From Stackebrandtia nassauensis DSM 44728 (GTDB lineage Bacteria; Actinomycetota; Actinomycetes; Mycobacteriales; Micromonosporaceae): 64,000 bases of DNA. Below are positions 17,103-24,156 of the stretch, in pieces; the first letter of the stretch is position 1; every line of letters starts with the position of its first letter. The stretch covers positions 3,844,001-3,908,000 of the forward strand of contig NC_013947.1 of assembly GCF_000024545.1 (NCBI RefSeq), in the 5' to 3' direction. The notes below the pieces were generated by a model, which was not told the origin of the DNA, searched no databases, and saw nothing but the letters and a program-made list of their open reading frames with translations. The translations under genes were made by a program, and so were the position numbers.

Positions 17103-18145
17103 CGAATCGCCTCTCCGGTTCCCTTATAGACTCGTCGGCGTAGCCAGCCGCTCTCCTGCACACTATGCACGTACAGCGCATACCCCACCGACAGCATCGC
17201 CACGATGTTCGAGTGACACCGCTTCGGGTCCTGGGGCTCCTCCGCGCCACAAACGGCCTGGTTGATGTACAGCACCGCATCCCGCTGCTGGTGTTTGACC
17301 ATGAGCGCGGCTGTGTTTCCCTCGATATGCCAGCCGGTCGTGTATCCCGGGTCCGAGGCCCATGGTTCTTTGAGGTCGGTGCGCTGGCTGGCCGGGCCCC
17401 GGCGCGACGCGATCAGCATGCTCGCGTTCCACGGGGTGCCATCGCGGTGGTACAGCTGCCCGCGCGCCCGCACATCATCGTCGGACTGAGGTTTCTTTGG
17501 CCAGCCGACACGGCGGATCGCGGCAACGTGAGGCGCGCTGGGCGGGTCGGGTCGCCACCTTGCGTGCGGTCCTGGCGGTGTCGTGGGTCGTGGGCTATCG
17601 GTCGCGGTTTCCTGCTCGGTGGCCGTCACCGATGCCGTCCCGTAGACGGCGAGCAGCTGCCGCCGGTACTCCTCGACGGCCCGGTACGCAGCGTCGACGG
17701 CGGCGGTCGCTTCCGGACCTACCGCGGCTATTTCGGACACGGCGGCCTTCACACTGGCGGACCCGACCTCGACGGCGAGCGCGTAGGCGTCGCCGGACTT
17801 GGTGACTGCCGCGGTGGCCGCCGTGTGGGCCTGGTCCAGCTGCTCGACAGCCGCATCCACGTGCCCGAGGACATTGTCGCGGCGGGGTTCCTGTGGGACG
17901 CGGTCCAGCGCGCTGACGGCGGCAAGCACCGCAGTGCGCGCAGTCATCCAACAGGACGTGGTCTCGTTGAGCGCGTCGGTGATCTGCTGTAGCCCCTCGC
18001 CGGGCGCCGCAAGACCCATCCCGTGCGACCACCGAACCATGTCATCAGCGGCGCTGCGGGCCGTCTCGGTGGCCACCACCGCCTGCTCACACCGCTCGGC
18101 GGTGACCACCACCGTGGTGCGGGCGGACTCCAGCGCGGTCGACAT
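17099..18145 (-). CDS. DddA/SCP1.201-like cytidine deaminase toxin
   Basis: The C-terminal domain (about residues 225-335 of 348) matches the DddA-like DNA deaminase family: RGQLYHRDGTPWNASM, then YTTGWHIEGNTAALM with zinc ligand His273 and catalytic Glu275, VLYINQAVC with Cys299, and Cys310 followed by NIVAMLSVG. Known members deaminate cytosine in DNA and act in contact- or secretion-dependent killing. The usual PCxxC pair is spread by an insertion to C-x10-C. Residues 1-175 are predicted long helices, Ala-rich and WXG/ESX-like, followed by a Pro-rich linker. There is no signal peptide. Candidate immunity genes follow by 4-bp overlaps. Confidence 0.82.
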   Translation of the reverse strand: MSTALESARTTVVVTAERCEQAVVATETARSAADDMVRWSHGMGLAAPGEGLQQITDALNETTSCWMTARTAVLAAVSALDRVPQEPRRDNVLGHVDAAVEQLDQAHTAATAAVTKSGDAYALAVEVGSASVKAAVSEIAAVGPEATAAVDAAYRAVEEYRRQLLAVYGTASVTATEQETATDSPRPTTPPGPHARWRPDPPSAPHVAAIRRVGWPKKPQSDDDVRARGQLYHRDGTPWNASMLIASRRGPASQRTDLKEPWASDPGYTTGWHIEGNTAALMVKHQQRDAVLYINQAVCGAEEPQDPKRCHSNIVAMLSVGYALYVHSVQESGWLRRRVYKGTGEAIR

Positions 18146-18421
18146 CTCGGCACTCTATGCACGGGTGCAATAGCTGCCCTGGCTCTGTCAATTTCCGGAC
18201 ACTTAGACCGATGTATGCGGGCTACTGGTCCCAGAGGCTGCGCGGAGGCTCTCTGGTCAGGATTCGGCCCCGGTGTTTTCCCATGTGAGTGGGTTCGCGT
18301 CGAAGATCACGGTCGCCAGTGTGCGAGCGGTGCCGGTCTTCAGTGCAGGAAGGCTGGAGTCCATCCAGAGCTACACAGTGGCAACTCCTTGGTGGCAGTA
18401 TTCGACGGCCAACATCTGGCG

Positions 18422-18565
18422 TCAATCTGAGTTCTTCCTGCAGGAGCATCCCTCCTGATGCTGACATTTACTTGCCGGTGGGGCAGATTTCTTTCGTGCC
18501 CAGCTGGCAATGGCGGCGATTATTAGAACGAAGATGACGAAACCGAACACGTTCGCCGGATCCAT
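18422..18565 (-). CDS. Small single-span membrane protein, 47 residues
   Basis: The protein begins MDPANVFGFVIFVLIIAA, one membrane helix, then a basic Cys-containing tail (KCQHQEGCSCRK). GGAGGAG with 9-nt spacing precedes the ATG at 18563-18565, which supports translation. The function is unknown. It diverges from the XRE-HEAT gene. Confidence 0.5.
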   Translation of the reverse strand: MDPANVFGFVIFVLIIAAIASWARKKSAPPASKCQHQEGCSCRKNSD

Positions 18566-18768
18566 ATCGGTGGCTCCTCCAGTGGTTGATTGAATCACCG
18601 CCAAGATTGCGCCAGCTTCACGTGGAAACCACCGATTTATTGCAGAGATCAAGCCGGGTAACCATTAAGGACGCTTCTGGTGCCGATGCGGCCTACTTTG
18701 GTTGCGGGGGAACAAGACCAGGACCTTTGACTCATACATGTTTGCCATCGGATTCGTATGTTGTGGTT

Positions 18769-20406
18769 ATGGGAACGGGTAAGCGCGGCCGTCCAACCCA
18801 GCCAACCGTCAAACGCCACATCCGTGGTGGCTTGGGTTGCGAGTACCGCATCGCCTGGATGTTGAGAATCAATCGTCTATACGGTGACGACCAGTCTTTG
18901 TCGGTGGGCAAAAAGTTCGCGCGAGCGTTCCGTGGCGGCAGTTGGGACCGGGAAGTAGACGGTTCGCAGATCACACACTGGGAGAAACTCGACCAGATAC
19001 CGGGTTACGAGGTGATCCGCCGGTACGAGGAACTGCTCGGTCTGCCCCGTAACTCTCTCATCGCCGTCGCCGATGTCGTCTATCACGACAAACGAGGCAC
19101 TCCCGGTAGTCCGCACCTGAAGCGACCGCCCGACCCCTACGGCATTCGCCGCGCCGGGCTCGGTGACGTGGTGGACCGGGCGTTGAGCACTGACGCGATG
19201 AACGGCGACGACTGGGATGCCCTGACCGCGAACCTGGACGCGACTCGAACTGTTCTACCCGCTTCGGACCCGGGATGGCCCGCAGTCGTCGAACGGCTGG
19301 CCCAGGAACTGTTGCTGGCCGAGCACATCCATTGGGCGCAACGCAATGAGGCGATGGTGCGGTTCGTCGGAGACCCCTCCAGCACGTCTATGGTCATCGC
19401 GGTGTGTGACGCACTTTCGGCGGATTCGCGCAACCAGGTGTCGAGCGAGCTGTTGGGGTTGTTGGAGATTACGCCGCATCCGGACGCCATGGCTCACCTG
19501 ATCCGTCAAGTGTCCACACCCGTCAACGAAGTAGCCCGGCGTGGTGCGTGGTGGGCGGCGGCTGAGAAGACTGGTCGCGGCCACTTGCGGACACCGGATC
19601 TGATCGCGTTGGCCAAACATGCGAGAAGACTGCTCGCGGGCTATGAAGGCCATCCCGACTGCCGTTCAGCGGCGGCCAACGTTTTGTACCAGCTTCACGC
19701 GGTTACACCGGCTCTGTTCAAGTCCTTGCGGCTGAATGAAAGCGACGCCTCAGTCCGAAATGTACTCACCGGCGGCCGCATCGTTGCGGTGACCGACGCG
19801 TCCGTGACGGTGAACCGGATAGCGGAGGTGGTACTTGGCCAAATGTCATCCGGTCACCTGTCCACTGACCCGATATTGGCCGAACTCCTGGGGGATGCTC
19901 TGTTCGATCCTCAGGTCACCGCACGGCTCGGCGCGTTGTCGCTGATTAGAGTGACCCCGTACCGGAAACCGACGGCGAACGTGCTGGCGATGGAGCTGGG
20001 TGGAAAAGATGCTCGCTCCAATCCGGACCTCTTTGCCAGTATGGTGCGCGCCTTGGCATTCCTGGGCACGCCGACGCACCGGCAGCATCTTGAGAAGATC
20101 GCGCTCGCCACCGATGGCTTCGCGCCTCGGTTCCGAGCCACGGTGATCCACTCGCTGGCTCACTGCGGCGAAAGTGACAGTGCCGACGAGGTCTGGACGG
20201 CACTCATAGTGCGGCACCTGATGAACCAGAGCAATCCGATGGAAAAGCACATCGCTGACGGGTTGATCTACGCGCTGGGAATTCAGCGCCGCTTCGGCAG
20301 TCTGCGGAGGCTTGTTGCCAATCCCGCCATGCCCGGACCGGTGCGAGCCGCCGCGTCCTGGTGGTTGAACCTGCCCGAGCATGTTTTGCGTAGCACCTCG
20401 CGTTGA
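18769..20406 (+). CDS. XRE-type DNA-binding domain with long HEAT-like helical region
   Basis: Residues 20-110 (from MGTGKRGRP) match a helix-turn-helix common in actinobacteria, ending ITHWEKLDQIPGYEVIRRYEELLGLP. The remaining 430 residues are regular amphipathic helices like HEAT or armadillo repeats, presumably a protein-interaction platform. It is probably a regulator, but no partner is identified. The start is unsure: ATG 18769 has no clear ribosome-binding site, GTG 18763 is in frame, and the frame is open to 18586. It lies in the accessory island and is convergent with a pair of membrane-protein genes. Confidence 0.7.
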   Translation: MGTGKRGRPTQPTVKRHIRGGLGCEYRIAWMLRINRLYGDDQSLSVGKKFARAFRGGSWDREVDGSQITHWEKLDQIPGYEVIRRYEELLGLPRNSLIAVADVVYHDKRGTPGSPHLKRPPDPYGIRRAGLGDVVDRALSTDAMNGDDWDALTANLDATRTVLPASDPGWPAVVERLAQELLLAEHIHWAQRNEAMVRFVGDPSSTSMVIAVCDALSADSRNQVSSELLGLLEITPHPDAMAHLIRQVSTPVNEVARRGAWWAAAEKTGRGHLRTPDLIALAKHARRLLAGYEGHPDCRSAAANVLYQLHAVTPALFKSLRLNESDASVRNVLTGGRIVAVTDASVTVNRIAEVVLGQMSSGHLSTDPILAELLGDALFDPQVTARLGALSLIRVTPYRKPTANVLAMELGGKDARSNPDLFASMVRALAFLGTPTHRQHLEKIALATDGFAPRFRATVIHSLAHCGESDSADEVWTALIVRHLMNQSNPMEKHIADGLIYALGIQRRFGSLRRLVANPAMPGPVRAAASWWLNLPEHVLRSTSR

Positions 20407-20409
20407 GGC

Positions 20410-20943
20410 TCAATGGATCTCGTAGGTCTCTCCTGGACTGAACGCGCCTTGGATGAGGTCGGTTTCCGGGTCGGTATAACGCTTTTCGAAGACTCTGCCC
20501 ATGCCAGACAGTTCATCTCTGGCGTAGATTCGCAGTTGAACGATCGTTGCTTCGCCATTGGCGAGTTCGGCACGCAGATCGTGGCGGATCGCCAGCCTTA
20601 GTACGTGTCCGTAAATACAATCGGCGTCTCGACCGGGCAACACGAACGGCAGTGCGTTCTGTATTGGGATCATGGTCTTGGCGTAGATTTCACCGTTGCT
20701 GGCCTGCTTAAGGTGCAAGGTCACGAGCTCGATCTGTAGATCGACCGCGGCTCGACGACGCAGATTTGAGATCTTGATGTAGAACCGGCTGGGGCCGAGT
20801 TCGGGATCCACTTTCTCCGCGATCTTGCTGGAGATCTTGATCCGGGGCCGAATGCGGCGCAACAGCCACAGCCAAAGCACGGAGCAGAACAACCCGATCG
20901 CGATTCCACTGGTATTGGTAATGACGAAGGCGGTCATGATCAT
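20410..20943 (-). CDS. Membrane-anchored hypothetical protein (downstream member of pair)
   Basis: The 177-residue protein has one N-terminal membrane helix (about residues 8-28) and a soluble C-terminal beta-rich domain of unknown function. Its ATG shares one base with the stop of the upstream gene (TAATG at 20941-20945), so translation is coupled. I do not recognise a family. Confidence 0.6.
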   Translation of the reverse strand: MIMTAFVITNTSGIAIGLFCSVLWLWLLRRIRPRIKISSKIAEKVDPELGPSRFYIKISNLRRRAAVDLQIELVTLHLKQASNGEIYAKTMIPIQNALPFVLPGRDADCIYGHVLRLAIRHDLRAELANGEATIVQLRIYARDELSGMGRVFEKRYTDPETDLIQGAFSPGETYEIH

Positions 20944-21449
20944 TACCACCCGGCCCGTACACAGTGGGTCCGATGCGCCCACGTGATGTTTACCGTTGAT
21001 CTAGTGGAGGTGATGTCCGCCGTGGCAAGCGCACGAATCACCCGCTTGCGCAGCACCACGACATCGCCGAATGCCGCGCGAAACGCCGGATCAGTCATCG
21101 TCCCGGGAAAGTCCATCTCCACGACACCTACTCGCACCCAAACTCCGTTGGCTCGGTGTGTGCTGCGAACGTGTAGGTCGATGCGAAGCGCGACTGTATA
21201 CGCGACGCCTCGTACACGGTGGCTGAAGGAACATTCAAAGTGGTTCGGGTTCTCGACGACCAAGGCTCCCAGCGGATGGCGCAGTGCGCGGAGGACGATC
21301 CCCCGGACTTGGGACAGCCTCAGCGATGTGGCGATCGTATCCTCTTTACACAGTTCGTCGAGTATCCGTCTCGGTTTCTTGCCTCGTAGGAAATAGGTCG
21401 TGACTGCGGCGATTATGAGCACTCCCAAAATCGCGATGTCAACATTCAT
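20943..21449 (-). CDS. Membrane-anchored hypothetical protein (upstream member of pair)
   Basis: The 168-residue protein has a short N-terminal membrane helix (residues 4-21) followed by a basic soluble domain. Its topology copies that of the coupled downstream gene, and the pair may act as one membrane complex. AAAGGAGCCAGAGTC precedes ATG 21447-21449. No family is recognised. Confidence 0.6.
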   Translation of the reverse strand: MNVDIAILGVLIIAAVTTYFLRGKKPRRILDELCKEDTIATSLRLSQVRGIVLRALRHPLGALVVENPNHFECSFSHRVRGVAYTVALRIDLHVRSTHRANGVWVRVGVVEMDFPGTMTDPAFRAAFGDVVVLRKRVIRALATADITSTRSTVNITWAHRTHCVRAGW

Positions 21450-21685
21450 GACTCTGGCTCCTTTGTTGAACTGGATGAGTCAAAGCCAAGGTTGCGCCAG
21501 GAAAGCCGGAAAGCTATGGAATAATTGTGGAGATCATTAAACGTCAACCACTATGGACTATTGCCATATCGCGCTCCCGGAGTCGGCCGCGATGGCGGTG
21601 GGGGACCTTGATTTCGTCAGCGACCATCGGACCCTCGTCCAGTCCGCAGACAAACCTCATCGCACCAGGCACCTGTCGCGGGTGT

Positions 21686-22276
21686 TCACCAAAATTCGCG
21701 GCAGGCGGTGTTGGCTTTGTCGGCCAGGTCCTTCACGGTGCTCTTGTCGGGTTTCTTCTTGGTGGCTTCGTCCAGCCACGCCTGAAACGCGTCGATGCAT
21801 TCGCGGGCGGCCTTGCTGTCGGCTTCGGCTTCTTCAACATCGTCTTCGAGGTCGTCGTTGCTGCCGCCCAGTTTCTTGATCTTCTTGTCAGCGTCGTTGA
21901 TGGTGGCTTCGTGTTTGGTGATCGTCGCTTTGGCGGCGGTCAAGTCGCTTCGGGTGTGGAAGAACAAGATGATGAACACTGCCGAAGTGATGACGAACAG
22001 CGCGACCAGCCCGGCCAACAGCGGCAGCAGCCGTTTGCGATTCCCGAAGGATGGCAGGCGGGCGAACCCGGTTTCGGGTGGCGGTGAACCTGGCGGCTGT
22101 TCCGGCGGGAGGGTGTATCCGCGGGTGCCCGGGCCAAGGCGATCGACGGTCCGGAAGCCTGGCGTCGGGGTGGCCATGGGTGGCGGGTATGGCGGAGTCC
22201 CCGATGGACCGGTGCCCGGGGATGATGGCACGTTGGTTGGCGGGTAGTGGTGGTTGGAGTGTTGGGGGTCGTGCAT
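21686..22276 (-). CDS. Proline-rich single-span membrane protein with coiled coil
   Basis: The 196-residue protein has a Pro/Gly/Tyr-rich cytoplasmic N-terminus (residues 1-85), one membrane helix (about 92-114), then a Lys/Glu/Asp-rich coiled coil and a short C-terminal domain with two Cys. This layout is common in actinobacterial proteins of unknown function. GAGGAGG with 7-nt spacing supports ATG 22274-22276. Confidence 0.65.
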   Translation of the reverse strand: MHDPQHSNHHYPPTNVPSSPGTGPSGTPPYPPPMATPTPGFRTVDRLGPGTRGYTLPPEQPPGSPPPETGFARLPSFGNRKRLLPLLAGLVALFVITSAVFIILFFHTRSDLTAAKATITKHEATINDADKKIKKLGGSNDDLEDDVEEAEADSKAARECIDAFQAWLDEATKKKPDKSTVKDLADKANTACREFW

Positions 22277-23004
22277 GCGGATCCTCCTCGACAGAACACG
22301 GCACCGCCTGGTGCCACCTCGAGGCTGGAGCGTTCGCGTACACGCGATGTACATGGCGGCAGTGACCCCGCCGACACCGCCGCATCACCAGTCGTCGTCG
22401 GGGTCATCGAACAGCGTGATGGGTTCGCGTTCGGCAGGAGCGGGCAGTGTTTCGGTCAGCTCCAGCATGGTGCTGCGATAGTCGGGGGGCATGGGGGTGA
22501 CCGGCGGGTGTTCGGGTGGGGTGTGCTTGTCCGGGCCACACAACCGCAGCGTGTGGTGGACCCGCGCAGCACGTCGGCGTGGCGCTCGCCGCAGGCGGTG
22601 CCGTCTCCGCTGCGGTTGTCCGACCACAGTGGTACCTCTGTGACCAGTGAACAAGTGTCGTGGCGGCTGGCGTAGTCGAGGCTGGAGGCATCCAGCCGCC
22701 AGGTGTTCGCTGCATCCGATCGCGCCAGAACGGCCTGTTGTACGTCCTGATGGGTCGGGGCACGGAAAACACCAGGGGCCAGCTCTTACCTGCCGCGCCA
22801 ACCCACGGGGACCGCTGTTGGAGCACAACGCCCAAAGAATCGCCATCGCCGCGGCCGCCCAGGCGCGTGGGCTCATCCAGCGCAGCCTGACCCACGACGT
22901 ACCCATCGACGCCCGCCTGCTCACCGAATCCTGCGCCGCCCTCGCCACCTTGTCCCAGTAAAATCCTCGACGATGTCAGCTGAGCGAAGAGGCGAGACGG
23001 CACG
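22277..23004. pseudogene. Relic region with coding fragments on both strands
   Basis: No intact gene is present in these 728 bases. On the minus strand, a frame ending at 22385 has a coding-like C-terminus (PPDYRSTMLELTETLPAPAE, then an acidic end), with no coherent upstream part. On the plus strand, codons at 22821-22961 have strong GC3 bias and encode a helical tail (LLEHNAQRIAIAAAAQARGL), also without an N-terminus. These look like 3' ends of two decayed genes. Confidence 0.45.
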
Positions 23005-23670
23005 GTGATGATGGAGATTTCGGGTCTCGTCGAAGTTCCGGTCGGGTTGCTCTTCATCGTGATACCGGCTGTCGCGGGGGCCGTCGTCACGACTCGCATG
23101 GTCAGACGGCGGCGCACCTGGACACATGTCTCCGGGACCGTCTCGAGTGTGAAGACGAAACGGGCTGACAACGGGACGACGACCACCACCGTTCGATACC
23201 GCTTCGTGGATGCGAACGGCGAGCAACACAGTGGCTCCGAAACCGCCCTTCGCACGCCGCGGAAAGGCAAGAAGGTCGGGGTCATGTACAACCCGGACAA
23301 TCCCGACGACAACGAACTCTCCTCGACCGCGTTCCTCATACTCGTGCTGCCCCTCTTGGCGGTCATGATCGGGTTCGGTGTGTACATGCTCCTGTTATCG
23401 ATTTCAGGGGGTACATATTGCGGAACTCCCAACCTGGACGCCCCGAGCCGGGCTGGCACCAGGTTGGGAGTTCTACATCAGACGCCCGCTATACGAGAGC
23501 GGCGTAGCTGCAGGCAACGCTGCGTGAGACCTCAATGGAGGTCTTCGCCCAGATTCCAGGATTCTGCCAGGTTTCGGCTCGCTTGTTGCCGCCGGCGACG
23601 CGTGCCCCGTGGACCTTGGTGTCGTGCCGGTAGTCGGAGTAGCACCGCTTGTTGCCGTTGGAGAGGTTGA
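23005..23670 (+). CDS. DUF3592-like membrane protein with aberrant C-terminal tail
   Basis: Residues 1-135 match DUF3592 proteins: a membrane helix, a beta-rich loop (TWTHVSGTVSSVKTK, YRFVDANGEQHSG, VGVMYNPDNPDDNEL) and a second membrane helix ending near LLLSISGG. After that the frame continues for 85 Arg/Cys-rich residues across a hairpin and antisense to the bacteriocin-like gene, so the true end is probably lost or shifted. A GGGGG run at 23407-23411 lies at the point where homology ends. GTG 23005, ATG 23008 and ATG 23011 are alternative starts. Confidence 0.65.
   Translation: MMMEISGLVEVPVGLLFIVIPAVAGAVVTTRMVRRRRTWTHVSGTVSSVKTKRADNGTTTTTVRYRFVDANGEQHSGSETALRTPRKGKKVGVMYNPDNPDDNELSSTAFLILVLPLLAVMIGFGVYMLLLSISGGTYCGTPNLDAPSRAGTRLGVLHQTPAIRERRSCRQRCVRPQWRSSPRFQDSARFRLACCRRRRVPRGPWCRAGSRSSTACCRWRG
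23423..23473. terminator. Perfect 15-bp hairpin between convergent genes
   Basis: GAACTCCCAACCTGG (23423-23437) pairs exactly with CCAGGTTGGGAGTTC (23459-23473) across a 21-nt loop. It is placed as a bidirectional terminator between the DUF3592-like gene and the convergent bacteriocin-like gene, yet lies inside the long frame of the former. Confidence 0.7.
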
Positions 23671-23866
23671 CGTAACCGCGGCACCAAACACCACCGCCGA
23701 CGCCGGAGCAGGATTGCACCGTCACGTCGCCGCTGTTCGAGGTACCGCCGCCGGGAGACGCCTGCGCGGCTGAGGCGCCACCGAGCATCATCATGATCAC
23801 CATCGTGGCGACGGCGGCGCCCTTGGCGACAAGAGTTGTCACGGACCTGGTTCGAGGTGAAGACAA
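23489..23866 (-). CDS. Secreted lactococcin-972-like peptide
   Basis: The 125-residue precursor has a Sec signal peptide (basic start, hydrophobic VATMVIMMMLGGASA, cleavage near AQA-S). The mature part resembles the lactococcin 972 family: Gly-rich start, then CYSDYRHDTKVHGARVAGG with conserved His and Tyr, and a WAKTS segment. Family members inhibit septum formation in sensitive bacteria. Start choice: TTG at 23864-23866, because AGGAGG stands 6 nt upstream. The immunity/ABC transporter genes usually paired with lactococcin 972 are not adjacent. Confidence 0.65.
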   Translation of the reverse strand: MSSPRTRSVTTLVAKGAAVATMVIMMMLGGASAAQASPGGGTSNSGDVTVQSCSGVGGGVWCRGYVNLSNGNKRCYSDYRHDTKVHGARVAGGNKRAETWQNPGIWAKTSIEVSRSVACSYAALV

Positions 23867-24156
23867 AGTCTTCCTCCTATGTAGAGTTCGGACTTCTTGA
23901 TGGACTGACGACCGCGTGGCCGATGTCCGTCGCTCAAACCTCCACGGGTAGTCGATTCGCTACCAGGAACAGGCCCGGAACAAGAGCGGCAACTGCTCCG
24001 CGACACCAAACCTTGAGAGAATCTGGAATCCCCTGGTAGAAGCGGGATCTCGGCGATTGGCGGCAGCTGCTGAAGGTTTTAGAGTTGTATGCCGAACCGT
24101 CGATGAGGACATGACCGGCACGACGGCGGTGCTCGCCCTCTCAGAAAGTCACGGTC

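Noticed and set aside
18180-18421. Possible pseudogene read on the minus strand with one in-frame TAG
   Set aside because: The joined peptide (ending near ANPLTWENTG) matches no family I know and is too short to support.
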